Assembly: GCA_018242205.1 (NCBI GenBank)
Contig: JAFECJ010000004.1
Location: 1 to 64,000 of the forward strand
DNA length: 64,000 nt
Direction of reading: 5' to 3'
Origin: Pseudomonadota bacterium
GTDB lineage: Bacteria; Pseudomonadota; Alphaproteobacteria; Rhizobiales; Xanthobacteraceae
Shown here: in pieces, positions 47,347 to 55,846 of the stretch
Numbering within the stretch: position 1 is the first letter of the stretch
Layout of the letters: every line of letters starts with the position of its first letter
Notes under the pieces: model-generated
The model's database searches: none
What the model was told of the DNA's origin: nothing
The model's input: the letters and a program-made list of their open reading frames with translations, nothing else
Program-made: the position numbers and the translations under genes

Positions 47347-48402
47347 TCAACGCAATCCGGCGTTGATCTGATCGAGCACCGCGGAGCCCGGGCACAGTTC
47401 CTTCACCTCGAGCTTATTCAGCGGCGCTTCGACGGTGCCGAGATGGGCGTGCAGATCCTGCGCTTCCTTCTCGACAAACAGGAGGCCGGTGACGATCTGG
47501 CCCTTGGCGGCGTGATGCTGCAGGAAGCCGAGCGCGGCGGCGCGGTCGTGCACCTCGTAGTCGGCGTCGAGCTTGCGCAGCGCCAGCTTCGAGCCGTCGT
47601 GCTGCTCCACGATCTCGACCGTGCCGGGCTCCTGTTGCAGGCCGATCGGCATTCGCGTCGAGATGAAATCGAGCCGGTTGACCGCCTCGTTGTGCTCGCG
47701 GACGAAATCGAAGCTCTTGGTCGAGCCGAGATGGTTGTTGAAGGCGACGCATGGCGAGATCACGTCGATGAAGGCCGCGCCCTGATGCGCGATGGCCGCC
47801 TTGATAATCGGTACGAGCTGCTCCTTATCACCGGAGAATGAGCGGGCGACGAAGGTGGCCCCTAACTGCAGCGCCATCGCCACCATGTCGATCGAGTTGT
47901 CGGTGTTGGTGACGCCGCGCTTCGACTTCGAGCCGCGGTCGGCGGTGGCCGAGAACTGGCCCTTGGTGAGGCCGTAGACGCCGTTGTTCTCGACGATATA
48001 GGTCATGTTGACGCCGCGCCGCAGACAATGCGCGAACTGGCCGAGCCCGATCGATGCTGAATCTCCGTCGCCGGAAACGCCGAGATAGATCAGGTCGCGG
48101 TTGGCGAGATTGGCGCCGGTCAGCACCGACGGCATGCGGCCGTGCACCGAATTGAAGCCGTGCGAATTGCCGAGAAAATAGGTCGGCGTCTTCGACGAGC
48201 AGCCGATGCCGGAGATCTTGGCGACGCGGTGCGGCTCGATGGCGAGTTCGAAACAGGCCTGGATGATGGCGCCGGTGATCGAGTCATGCCCGCAGCCGGC
48301 GCACAAAGTCGACACCGTGCCTTCGTAATCGCGGTGCGTATAGCCGAGCTCGTTCTTCGGCAGGCCCGGATGGTGGAATTTCGGTTTGGCGAGATAGGTC
48401 AT
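47347..48402 (-). CDS. korB: 2-oxoacid (2-oxoglutarate) oxidoreductase subunit beta
   Basis: The thiamine-diphosphate-binding beta subunit that oxidatively decarboxylates a 2-oxoacid to the acyl-CoA. ATG 48402 (MTYLAKPKFHHPGL) overlaps the korA stop codon (ATGA) and gives 351 residues. C34 and C37 (CAGCGHDS) and a later Cys (GCSSK) contribute to the 4Fe-4S site. The TPP motif spans SGDGDSASIGLG to ENNGVYGLTKGQ. Order korC-korA-korB on the minus strand. 2-Oxoglutarate is inferred from the three-subunit context. Confidence 0.9.
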   Translation of the reverse strand: MTYLAKPKFHHPGLPKNELGYTHRDYEGTVSTLCAGCGHDSITGAIIQACFELAIEPHRVAKISGIGCSSKTPTYFLGNSHGFNSVHGRMPSVLTGANLANRDLIYLGVSGDGDSASIGLGQFAHCLRRGVNMTYIVENNGVYGLTKGQFSATADRGSKSKRGVTNTDNSIDMVAMALQLGATFVARSFSGDKEQLVPIIKAAIAHQGAAFIDVISPCVAFNNHLGSTKSFDFVREHNEAVNRLDFISTRMPIGLQQEPGTVEIVEQHDGSKLALRKLDADYEVHDRAAALGFLQHHAAKGQIVTGLLFVEKEAQDLHAHLGTVEAPLNKLEVKELCPGSAVLDQINAGLR

Positions 48403-50243
48403 GAGGCCACCTTTGCGGGCTTCATCGTCATCTGGTCGAGGTGGTCGCCGATCGCCTTGGCGATGAAGCGGGCGGTGATAGGCGTGCCGTCGAAATGCAG
48501 GATCGGCACCAGCCGCACCGGGTCGATGCCGCATTCGTTGACGATCAGCGAGCGCATCTGCGCATCGCGGTTCTGCTCGACGACGAAGATGAAATCGTGG
48601 TCGGCGACGAAGGAATTGACCGAGGAGTGGAACGGGAAGCCGCGCAGCCGCATGCGGTCGATGGTGTGGCCGCGGCCCTCGATCATGTGGATGGCTTCGT
48701 CCATCGCCGGCGCGGTCGAACCGAAATAGAGAACGCCATATTTGGTCGGCTTGGCCGCGTTGGCGATCAGCGGCTTTGGCACGATGTCCTTGGCCGTCTC
48801 GAACTTGCGCAGCAGGCGCTGCATGTTGTCGACGTAAGGCGCGCCTTCCTCGGTGTATTTGGCGTAGCGGTCGCGCGAGGTACCGCGGGTGAAGAACGAT
48901 CCCTTGGTCGGATGCGTGCCGGGATAGGTGCGATAGGGGATGCCATCGCCGTCGACGTCGAGATAACGGCCGAAGTCCTTGCCGGCTTCCAGATCCTCGT
49001 AGGTCATCACCTTGCCGCGGTCATAGACCTTGGTGTCGTCCCAGGTGAAGGGCCGGGTCAGGTGGTGGTTCATACCGATCTCGAGATCGAGCATGACGAA
49101 AACCGGTGTCTGCAAGCGGTCGGCGAGGTCGAAGGCCTGAGCGCCCATCTCGAAGGCTTCCGCCGGGTTCTCGGGAAACACCATGATGTGCTTGGTGTCG
49201 CCATGCGAGGCATAGGCGCAGGAGATGAGATCGCATTGCTGCGTGCGCGTTGGCATGCCGGTTGACGGCCCGGCGCGCTGCACGTTGAAGATAACCGCCG
49301 GAATCTCGGCGAAGTAGGCGAGCCCGATGAACTCCTGCATCAGCGAGATGCCGGGACCGGAGGTCGCGGTGAATGAGCGGGCGCCGTTCCACGCCGCGCC
49401 AATCACCATACCGATGGAGGCGAGTTCGTCCTCGGCCTGGACGATGGCGTATTTGGCTTTCTTCGTGACCGGATCGACGCGCAGTTTGGCGCAGTGCTTG
49501 GTGAAGGCATCGGCCAGTGACGACGACGGCGTGATCGGATACCAGGCGCACACCGTGGCGCCGCCATAGACCGCGCCTAGCGCCGCTGCAGAATTGCCCT
49601 CGACGAAGATCTTGTCGCCGACCTTGTCTGCCTGGTGCAGCTTCAACCCGATCGGATGCGCCAGGTTGAGGATGGCGTAGTCGCGGCCGATATGCAGCGC
49701 CTTGACGTTCGGCGCGATCAGCTTGTCCTTCCCCTTGTACTGCTCGGCGATCAGCGTCTCGACGACAGCGACGTCCATGTCGATCAGCGCGGTCAGCACG
49801 CCGATATAGATGATGTTCTTGAATAGCTGGCGCTGCCGCGGGTCGGTGTATTCGCGATTGCAGATCGCGGTCAGCGGCACGCCGATGACGGTGATGTCGT
49901 CGCGGAATTTCGAGGCGGGGTAGGGCTTGGTGGAATCGTAGAGCAGGTAGCCGCCGGGTTCGATCGTGGCGATGTCCTTGTCGAAGGTCTGCGGGTTCAT
50001 CGCCACCATCAAATCGGTGCCGCCGCGGGCGCCGAGATGGCCGTCCTCGGATACGCGGACTTCGTACCAGGTCGGCAAGCCCTGAATGTTCGAGGGGAAG
50101 ATGTTGCGCGGCGCCACGGGAATGCCCATGCGCATGATGGCGCGTGCGAACATCTCGTTGGCGCTGGCCGATCCCGAGCCGTTGACGTTGGCGAAGCGGA
50201 CGACGAAGTCGTTTATGCGGCTGAGCGGCGCGGCGGTCGGCAT
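48399..50243 (-). CDS. korA: 2-oxoacid (2-oxoglutarate) oxidoreductase subunit alpha
   Basis: A fused gamma-alpha subunit of the ferredoxin-type 2-oxoacid oxidoreductases. ATG 50243 (MPTAAPLSRINDFVVRFAN) gives 614 residues. The gamma-like domain (about 1-185, VNGSGSASANEMFARAIMRMG) binds CoA-related parts; the pyrimidine-binding domain carries TSGPGISLMQEFIGLA and QRAGPSTGMPTRTQQ. Its start overlaps the end of korC by 31 nt and its end overlaps korB by 4 nt, so all three are translationally linked. Confidence 0.9.
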   Translation of the reverse strand: MPTAAPLSRINDFVVRFANVNGSGSASANEMFARAIMRMGIPVAPRNIFPSNIQGLPTWYEVRVSEDGHLGARGGTDLMVAMNPQTFDKDIATIEPGGYLLYDSTKPYPASKFRDDITVIGVPLTAICNREYTDPRQRQLFKNIIYIGVLTALIDMDVAVVETLIAEQYKGKDKLIAPNVKALHIGRDYAILNLAHPIGLKLHQADKVGDKIFVEGNSAAALGAVYGGATVCAWYPITPSSSLADAFTKHCAKLRVDPVTKKAKYAIVQAEDELASIGMVIGAAWNGARSFTATSGPGISLMQEFIGLAYFAEIPAVIFNVQRAGPSTGMPTRTQQCDLISCAYASHGDTKHIMVFPENPAEAFEMGAQAFDLADRLQTPVFVMLDLEIGMNHHLTRPFTWDDTKVYDRGKVMTYEDLEAGKDFGRYLDVDGDGIPYRTYPGTHPTKGSFFTRGTSRDRYAKYTEEGAPYVDNMQRLLRKFETAKDIVPKPLIANAAKPTKYGVLYFGSTAPAMDEAIHMIEGRGHTIDRMRLRGFPFHSSVNSFVADHDFIFVVEQNRDAQMRSLIVNECGIDPVRLVPILHFDGTPITARFIAKAIGDHLDQMTMKPAKVAS

Positions 50244-52015
50244 GACGATCCTGCGTGAGTCATTTCCAGCAAATACTTCTGCATATCCCAGGCGCCGGTC
50301 GGACACCGCTCGGCGCACAGGCCGCAGTGCAGGCAGACGTCTTCATCCTTGACCATGACGCGGCCTGTCTTGAGCCCGTCCTGGACGTAGAGATCCTGCG
50401 TGAGGTTGAGCGCCGGCGCCTTGAGGTGCTGGCGCAGTTCCTTCTCGTCGGCGTTCGGCGTGAAGGTGATGCAGTCCATCGGGCAGATATCGACGCAGGC
50501 ATCGCACTCGATGCAGAGCTGGGCCGAAAATACCGTCTGCACGTCACAGTTCAGGCAGCGGCCGGCTTCCTTCAGCGCCAGATTGACGTCGAAGCCGAGC
50601 TCGACCTCGGCCTTGATGTCCTTGAGCGCGATCACCTTGTCGCGCAGCGGCACCTTGTAGCGGTGGTCGTTCTCGATGGCGTTGTCATAGGACCATTCAT
50701 GGATGCCCATCTTCTGGCTGACCACCTCGACGGCGGGTAGGGGCCGGTCGGCGATGTCCTCGCCGTTGAGCATCTTGTCGATCGACACCGCGGCCTCGTG
50801 GCCATGCGCCACCGCCCAGATGATGTTCTTCGGCCCGAAGGCGGCGTCGCCGCCGAAGAACACCTTGGGGTGCGTCGAACGGAAGGTCTTCTCGTCGACC
50901 TTCGGCATGTCCCAGTCGCCGAATTCGATGCCGACGTCGCGTTCGATCCAGGGGAACGCATTTTCCTGGCCGACCGCGACCAGCACGTCATCGCACAGGA
51001 AATGCTGGTCCGGTTCGCCGGCATGCACCAGCTTGCGGCGGCCCTTGGCATCGTACTCGGCCTTCACCTTCTCGAAGGTGATGCCGGTCAGCTTGCCGTT
51101 GTCGTGCGTGAAGCTCTTCGGCACGAGGTAATTGTGGATCGGGATGCCCTCGTGCATGGCGTCTTCCTTTTCCCAGGGCGACGCCTTCATCTCCTCGAAG
51201 CCGGAGCGCACGACGACCTGCACGTCCTCGCCGCCGAGGCGGCGCGCCGAGCGGCAGCAGTCCATCGCCGTGTTGCCGCCGCCGAGCACGATCACGCGCT
51301 TGCCGATCTTGCTGATGTGCCCGAACGACACCGACGACAGCCAGTCGATGCCGATATGGACGTTGGCGGCGGCTTCCTTGCGACCGGTAATGTCGAGATC
51401 GCGGCCGCGCGGCGCGCCGGTGCCGACGAAGATGGCGTCCCAGCTTTCTGCCAGCAGCGTCTTCATCGACGAGATGGTGGTGCCGCCGCGGAACTCGACG
51501 CCGAGACCCAGGATATAACCGGTCTCTTCGTCGATGACGCTGTCGGGCAGGCGGAATTTCGGGATCTGTGTGCGGATCATGCCGCCGGCTTTGGGATCGC
51601 CGTCGAACACCACGCATTCATAGCCAAGCGGGGCAAGGTCGCGCGCCACGGTGAGCGACGCGGGGCCGCCGCCGACCAGCGCGATGCGTTTGCCGTTCTT
51701 TCTCTGCGCGGGCTTCGGCAGCCGCGCCGTGATGTCGTCCTTGAAGTCGGCGGCGACGCGCTTCAAGCGGCAGATCGCGACCGGATCGTTCTCGACGCGG
51801 CCGCGCCGGCAGGCCGGTTCGCAAGGGCGGTCGCAGGTGCGCCCGAGCACGCCGGGAAATACGTTCGACTGCCAATTGATCATGTAGGCGTCGGAATAAC
51901 GCCCGTGTGCGATCAACCGGATGTATTCGGGAACGGGCGTGTGCGCCGGGCAGGCATACTGGCAATCCACGACCTTGTGGAAGTACTGCGGATCGGAAAT
52001 GTCCGTGCTCTTCAT
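50213..52015 (-). CDS. korC: FAD- and Fe-S-containing NAD(P) oxidoreductase subunit of the Kor complex
   Basis: A GltD-like flavoprotein that couples the KorAB centre to NADP(H). ATG 52015 (MKSTDISDPQYFHKVVDCQ) gives 600 residues (~67 kDa). The N-terminal Cys domain (CQYACPAHTP, CDRPCEPAC) is followed by an FAD motif (ALVGGGPASL), an NADPH motif (IVLGGGNTAMDC) and a C-terminal two-cluster ferredoxin domain (CIECDACVDICPMDC, CLHCGLCAERCPTG). Size and domain order match the gamma subunit of the NADP-linked 2-oxoglutarate oxidoreductase described in the aromatic-degrading Azoarcus evansii. That assignment is by architecture. Confidence 0.85.
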   Translation of the reverse strand: MKSTDISDPQYFHKVVDCQYACPAHTPVPEYIRLIAHGRYSDAYMINWQSNVFPGVLGRTCDRPCEPACRRGRVENDPVAICRLKRVAADFKDDITARLPKPAQRKNGKRIALVGGGPASLTVARDLAPLGYECVVFDGDPKAGGMIRTQIPKFRLPDSVIDEETGYILGLGVEFRGGTTISSMKTLLAESWDAIFVGTGAPRGRDLDITGRKEAAANVHIGIDWLSSVSFGHISKIGKRVIVLGGGNTAMDCCRSARRLGGEDVQVVVRSGFEEMKASPWEKEDAMHEGIPIHNYLVPKSFTHDNGKLTGITFEKVKAEYDAKGRRKLVHAGEPDQHFLCDDVLVAVGQENAFPWIERDVGIEFGDWDMPKVDEKTFRSTHPKVFFGGDAAFGPKNIIWAVAHGHEAAVSIDKMLNGEDIADRPLPAVEVVSQKMGIHEWSYDNAIENDHRYKVPLRDKVIALKDIKAEVELGFDVNLALKEAGRCLNCDVQTVFSAQLCIECDACVDICPMDCITFTPNADEKELRQHLKAPALNLTQDLYVQDGLKTGRVMVKDEDVCLHCGLCAERCPTGAWDMQKYLLEMTHAGSSCRPPRRSAA

Positions 52016-52140
52016 TGCGTCCTCGATACGCGCTTCACGCGACGTCACCCTGGCGCCGCACCCACGCGCAGCCGCTCGCTGCGGCCGTCTCCCCCGGGCC
52101 GGTCTCGTTAGCTTGGCCAGTGGCCGGGACCGACTCCGTA

Positions 52141-52157
52141 AAGTCATCATATGACTT
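52141..52157. promoter_or_regulatory. 7-3-7 palindrome upstream of korC
   Basis: aagtcat-cat-atgactt is a perfect inverted repeat 126 nt upstream of the korC ATG, next to an AT-rich stretch. It does not match the TTGAT-N4-ATCAA FNR box. Confidence 0.5.
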
Positions 52158-52218
52158 AGAATAAATTTAGGCTACGGGTTCCGGCGCGGTGTCTGGGGGC
52201 AACGTAAAGCATGGCGGG

Positions 52219-52235
52219 CGTTTCGCTGCGAAACG
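52219..52235. promoter_or_regulatory. 8-1-8 palindrome cgtttcgc-t-gcgaaacg
   Basis: A perfect inverted repeat in the middle of the korC/HAD divergent region. The single-base centre makes it more operator-like than hairpin-like. Confidence 0.4.
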
Positions 52236-52261
52236 GCCGACCGGCAGGGGATCAGCCCTGT

Positions 52262-52277
52262 ATTTGCCGTGGCAAAT
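52262..52277. promoter_or_regulatory. 7-2-7 palindrome atttgcc-gt-ggcaaat
   Basis: A perfect inverted repeat 115 nt upstream of the HAD gene. No regulator is assigned. Confidence 0.4.
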
Positions 52278-52391
52278 GCCTATTTATGCAGTGCGAGAGC
52301 GCTGTTTTTCTTGGCCTGGCTGGGTTAAGGGGAGCCTTCCGTTGCGTTGCACAAATATGGCGCCCGATCTCACAATCTTGTTAGACCGACG

Positions 52392-53102
52392 ATGAAGCTG
52401 ATCCTGTTCGATGTCGATGGAACGCTGGTCGATAGCCAGCACATTATCGTCGCCGCCATGACGCATGCCTATGCGGCGCACGGCCTCGCTGGTCCGCCGC
52501 CGGAAGCGGTGCGGGCCATCATCGGTCTGTCGCTGCCGCACGCCATCGGGAAACTCTCGGCCGGGCAGGATCACCCGATCGACGCGCTGGTCGCGGCCTA
52601 CAAGGAAGCCTTCTCGGTCATGCGCGCCGCCGGTGAGTGGACCCCGGCGCTGTATCCCGGCGCCCGCGCGGCGATCGACGCCTTGCGCCAGCGCGACGAC
52701 GTTGTGCTCGGCGTCGCCACCGGCAAGTCGCGTCGCGGCGTTGCGGCGATGATCGAGCAGCACGGTCTGGAGAATGTGTTCTTCACCATCCAGACCGCCG
52801 ATACGTCGCCGTCAAAGCCGCACCCCGGCATGGTGCTGACGGCGATGAGCGAGACCGGCATCGCGCCCGAAGACACCGTGGTCGTCGGCGACACCGTGTT
52901 CGACATGTCGATGGCGCGCGCCGCCGGCGCCCATGCCATTGGTGTCGCCTGGGGCTATCACCCGGTCGCCGACCTGCACGAGGCCGGTGCGCATCACGTG
53001 GTCGACGATTTCGCCGCGCTCGATCCGGCGCTGACCGCATTGTGGCCGGACGCAGCTCTCTTATCGGTGCCTGTCGCCAAGACGAGTACCAGTCATGCGT
53101 GA
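52392..53102 (+). CDS. HAD superfamily phosphatase (phosphoglycolate phosphatase-like)
   Basis: A cytoplasmic Mg-dependent phosphatase of 236 residues from ATG 52392. The nucleophile motif FDVDGTLVDS has D7 and D9; motif II is GVATGKSRRG, motif III Lys in SKPHPGM, and motif IV VVGDTVFDMSMA. The cap is the small helical C1 type. Phosphoglycolate is a possible but unproved substrate. It overlaps atp12 by 8 nt; HAD-atp12 pairing is common in Hyphomicrobiales. Confidence 0.9.
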   Translation: MKLILFDVDGTLVDSQHIIVAAMTHAYAAHGLAGPPPEAVRAIIGLSLPHAIGKLSAGQDHPIDALVAAYKEAFSVMRAAGEWTPALYPGARAAIDALRQRDDVVLGVATGKSRRGVAAMIEQHGLENVFFTIQTADTSPSKPHPGMVLTAMSETGIAPEDTVVVGDTVFDMSMARAAGAHAIGVAWGYHPVADLHEAGAHHVVDDFAALDPALTALWPDAALLSVPVAKTSTSHA

Positions 53103-53871
53103 TCTGCTCGAGGACATTTTCGAGAACCAGCCGAAGGATCCGATGCTGTCGGCGCGGCAGGGCGCGAAGGTGTCGCTGCGCAAGCGCTTCTATCGGCAAG
53201 CCAGCCGCGGCGAGGCGACAGACGAGGGCCACCCGTTGTTGCTTGACGGCAAACCGGTGAAGACGCCGGCGCGGCGTACGCTGGTCGCGCCGTCGGCGGC
53301 GCTAGCCGATGCGCTGGCGCACGAATGGGAGGCGCAGGCGAGTGAGATCGATCCGGCGCGCATGCCGCTGACCCGGCTCGCCAATGTCGTGATCGACGGC
53401 ATCGCCGGCGAACCGCAACCAGTGATCGACGAGATTGCCAGATATCTCGGCTCCGATCTGCTCTGCTATCGCGCCGACGAGCCGCAAGGCCTGATCGCGC
53501 AGCAGAACGAGTTGTGGAATCCGGTGCTCGACTGGGCGCGCGATGAGCTCGGCGCGCGTTTCGTATTGGTCGAGGGCATCATGTTTGCCGAGCAGCCGAC
53601 CGGAGCCATCGCTGTCGCGCGCGCGGCGATCCCGAGCGAACCGTGGCGGCTGGGCGCAGCCGCATCGATCACCAGCATCACCGGTTCGGCGCTCATCGCG
53701 CTGGCGCTTAACGCTGGTGCCTTCGAGGCTGACAAATTATGGGCCGCCGCGCATGTCGACGAGGATTGGCAGGCGTCGCAATGGGGCCATGATGCGATGG
53801 CGGTTGAACGCCGCGCCGCGCGCTTTGCCGAATACGAAGCCGCGGCGAGCGTGTTGCGCCTCGCGCCGTAG
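53095..53871 (+). CDS. ATP12-family F1-ATPase assembly chaperone
   Basis: Alphaproteobacterial homolog of mitochondrial Atp12, which chaperones the F1 alpha subunit. It has 258 residues. Recognisable parts are RKRFYRQASRGEA, LDGKPVKTPARRTLVAPS, MPLTRLANVVIDG, DLLCYRADEPQGL and C-terminal DEDWQASQWGHDAMA. Overlaps the HAD gene by 8 nt, indicating coupling. Restriction of the family to alphaproteobacteria and mitochondria supports the taxonomic reading. Confidence 0.94.
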   Translation: MRDLLEDIFENQPKDPMLSARQGAKVSLRKRFYRQASRGEATDEGHPLLLDGKPVKTPARRTLVAPSAALADALAHEWEAQASEIDPARMPLTRLANVVIDGIAGEPQPVIDEIARYLGSDLLCYRADEPQGLIAQQNELWNPVLDWARDELGARFVLVEGIMFAEQPTGAIAVARAAIPSEPWRLGAAASITSITGSALIALALNAGAFEADKLWAAAHVDEDWQASQWGHDAMAVERRAARFAEYEAAASVLRLAP

Positions 53872-54192
53872 TGGCTTGTTTCGCTGCGGGCCTCGGATAC
53901 CGTACGAACGTTATTGATTTTACAAATATCGCTTATTGAGCAATCCAATTTGTCGTGTCGGCTTGGCGATTTTGCCGCAGGAAGTTTCAGCTCATCTCAT
54001 ATTTCGCGGACCGGTCGTTATAGACAGCTCCGTCCAAACACAATCCAATTTAGTGGTGTAATTAAACCGCTTTTAAGATGACGGGTGATACACGGCTTTT
54101 CGCGTCGAGGTCGACGTGGTCGCGATGGGGGGCGATGGCGGGGCGGCGCGGTGCGGTGCGGCACGGGCGCGTGCTGGAAGTTGGAGTTCAAT
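53872..54192. other. AT-rich promoter region upstream of the DUF2336 gene
   Basis: These 321 nt are noticeably richer in A and T than the surroundings and lack a gene. They contain an 11-bp direct repeat caatccaattt at 53941-53951 and 54041-54051, exactly 100 bp apart, and a perfect TTAA-N7-TTAA at 54062-54076. Confidence 0.65.
54062..54076. promoter_or_regulatory. Candidate CtrA binding site
   Basis: TTAA-accgctt-TTAA matches the full TTAA-N7-TTAA consensus of the alphaproteobacterial cell-cycle regulator CtrA. It lies 117 nt upstream of the DUF2336 start codon, within an AT-rich promoter-like region in an otherwise GC-rich window. Confidence 0.6.
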
Positions 54193-55305
54193 ATGCCCTT
54201 ATTGGCCAACTCGCTTCTCGGAGACCTTGAGGACGCCTTGACGACCGGGACGCCGGAACGACGGACCGAAACTCTGCGACGTGTCACCGATCTGTTTCTT
54301 GGCCAAGCCGATCGACTCAATGACGAGCAGGTTCGCGTCTTCGACGACGTTCTGGTGCACCTGATCAACCGCGTCGAGACCAGAGCATTGGTCCGCCTCG
54401 GTGGCCAGATGGCGCATATAGAGAATGCGCCACTGGAGATGGTCCGCAATCTGGCCCGCCATGACGAAATCGCGGTCGCCGGACCGGTACTGACTCATTC
54501 GCCGCGCCTCGACGACGCCGATCTGATCGACGTCGCCAGATCGCGTGGCCAGGACCATCTGCTCGCCATCTCTCACCGGACCGCGCTTTCGGCGAATCTC
54601 ACCGACGTGCTGCTGGAGCGCGGGCAGGTCGCGGTGGCCCATGCGCTGGCGCAGAACCGTGGCGCGCGCTTCTCGGAGGAGGGCATTGCCGATCTCGTCA
54701 AGCGTTCGGAAGGTGATGACTCGCTCGCCGAATGGGTCGGCAAACGACTCGATATTCCGCTCAATCTGCTGCGCCGTTTGTTGGCGCAGGCCACCGCGAT
54801 CGTGCGCTCCAAACTTCTCGCCGCCGCGCCGCCGGAACGACGCGCCGACATTCAGGAGGCGCTGGACGGGATCGCCAGCCACATTGCGCGCGAAGCCGAG
54901 AAGCCGCGCGATTACACCGTGGCAAATAGCACGGTGTTCGAGCTCAATCGCCAGGGGCAATTGACCGAAGCCGCCTTGCTTGGTTTTGCCGGCAACGGGC
55001 ATCACGAAGAAGTGGTCGCGACCCTTGCATTGTTCTGCGGAGTGTCGGCGCAGATCATCGAAAAGCTCATGCAGGGCGTCAGCGCCGAAGGTCTCATTGT
55101 CGCCTGCAAGGCGGCCAAGCTGGGTTGGCCGACCGTGGCGGCCATTCTAAGAACGCGCTTCAGCCATCATGCGCTGACCGACGAAGAACTGGCCGAAGCC
55201 AAGACCTCGTTCTTGCGCGTTTCGCAAAGCGCGGCGCAGCGAACGATCCGTTTCATGAAGGTGCGTGACGTTGCCGGCGCGACGCCGAGCGCCGCAGCAA
55301 GCTAA
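54193..55305 (+). CDS. DUF2336 domain protein
   Basis: The protein has 370 residues and appears soluble and almost wholly helical. ATG 54193 (MPLLANSLLGDLEDAL) follows TTGGAG with 6-nt spacing; an in-frame Arg-rich extension upstream is rejected. Helical repeats with the pattern LARHDEIAVAGPVLTHSPRLDDADLIDVAR identify DUF2336, a family seen mainly in alphaproteobacteria with no established function. The upstream CtrA-type site hints at cell-cycle control. Ends at a bidirectional terminator. Confidence 0.88.
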   Translation: MPLLANSLLGDLEDALTTGTPERRTETLRRVTDLFLGQADRLNDEQVRVFDDVLVHLINRVETRALVRLGGQMAHIENAPLEMVRNLARHDEIAVAGPVLTHSPRLDDADLIDVARSRGQDHLLAISHRTALSANLTDVLLERGQVAVAHALAQNRGARFSEEGIADLVKRSEGDDSLAEWVGKRLDIPLNLLRRLLAQATAIVRSKLLAAAPPERRADIQEALDGIASHIAREAEKPRDYTVANSTVFELNRQGQLTEAALLGFAGNGHHEEVVATLALFCGVSAQIIEKLMQGVSAEGLIVACKAAKLGWPTVAAILRTRFSHHALTDEELAEAKTSFLRVSQSAAQRTIRFMKVRDVAGATPSAAAS

Positions 55306-55340
55306 AAAATAGGGCGGATGCTCGTCGCATCCGCCCTTTG
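55304..55340. terminator. Bidirectional terminator between DUF2336 and DoxX genes
   Basis: agggcggatg (55311-55320) pairs with catccgccct (55328-55337). On the minus strand it is followed by six T (plus-strand A run at 55304-55309), a strong terminator for the DoxX gene. On the plus strand it follows the DUF2336 stop codon with only a short T run. Confidence 0.85.
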
Positions 55341-55363
55341 TCATTCTCAAGTTTACTCAGCGC

Positions 55364-55846
55364 TTAGAACTCGCGGGCGATCGCCGCATCGACCGAGTAG
55401 CGGCCGCCGCCGCGCAGCACAAACGACAGCGCGACGATGCCCCACAGCAGCGGGTATTCGTAGCCGCCATTGGTCCAGAAGTAGCCGGCCGGAATGTGGA
55501 CCGCGACCACGGCGACCGCCATCAGGCCGGTCACCAGAGCCGCCACCGGGCGGGTCAGGAAGCCGACGGCCAGCAGAATGCCGCCGACGAATTCGATCAG
55601 GCCGGCGATGAGCGCCAGCGAAGCGGGCAGGCCGAGCTTGGCGGCAAAGAACTGCCCGGTCGCCTCGACGCCGTAGCCGCCGAAAGCGCCGAACAGCTTC
55701 TGCGCGCCATGCGGCACCAGAGCGAGGCCGGCGGCGACGCGCACCAGGGGCTCACCGAGCGGCGCCAGCGCGTTGGTCAGGGGCGCCAGCGCCGGGATGA
55801 TCGGGCGGGCGGACGAGGGAGCGTTCGAATAGGTCGCGGTGGTCAT
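55364..55846 (-). CDS. DoxX family membrane protein
   Basis: A small inner-membrane protein of 160 residues with about four helices. EPLVRVAAGLALVPHGAQKLFG and the third helix LIEFVGGILLAVGFLTRPVAA are DoxX-family marks. Proteins of this family are often linked to redox or thiol stress. It is divergent from a LysR regulator, and the shared 132-nt region carries a palindrome, so LysR control is likely. Confidence 0.9.
   Translation of the reverse strand: MTTATYSNAPSSARPIIPALAPLTNALAPLGEPLVRVAAGLALVPHGAQKLFGAFGGYGVEATGQFFAAKLGLPASLALIAGLIEFVGGILLAVGFLTRPVAALVTGLMAVAVVAVHIPAGYFWTNGGYEYPLLWGIVALSFVLRGGGRYSVDAAIAREF

Larger units (their letters stand above)
52016..52391. other. Divergent korC / HAD intergenic region with three perfect palindromes
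   Basis: The 376 nt between the divergent genes contain no credible gene. Three perfect inverted repeats lie at 52141-52157, 52219-52235 and 52262-52277 with AT-rich sequence around the first (ataaattta at 52160-52169). They are good candidates for regulator binding on the kor promoter side and the HAD-atp12 side. Confidence 0.6.

Noticed and set aside
52189-52395. 68-codon frame upstream of the HAD gene
   Set aside because: It runs over two perfect palindromes, has no ribosome binding site and shows no domain or signal peptide; the region is better explained as regulatory.
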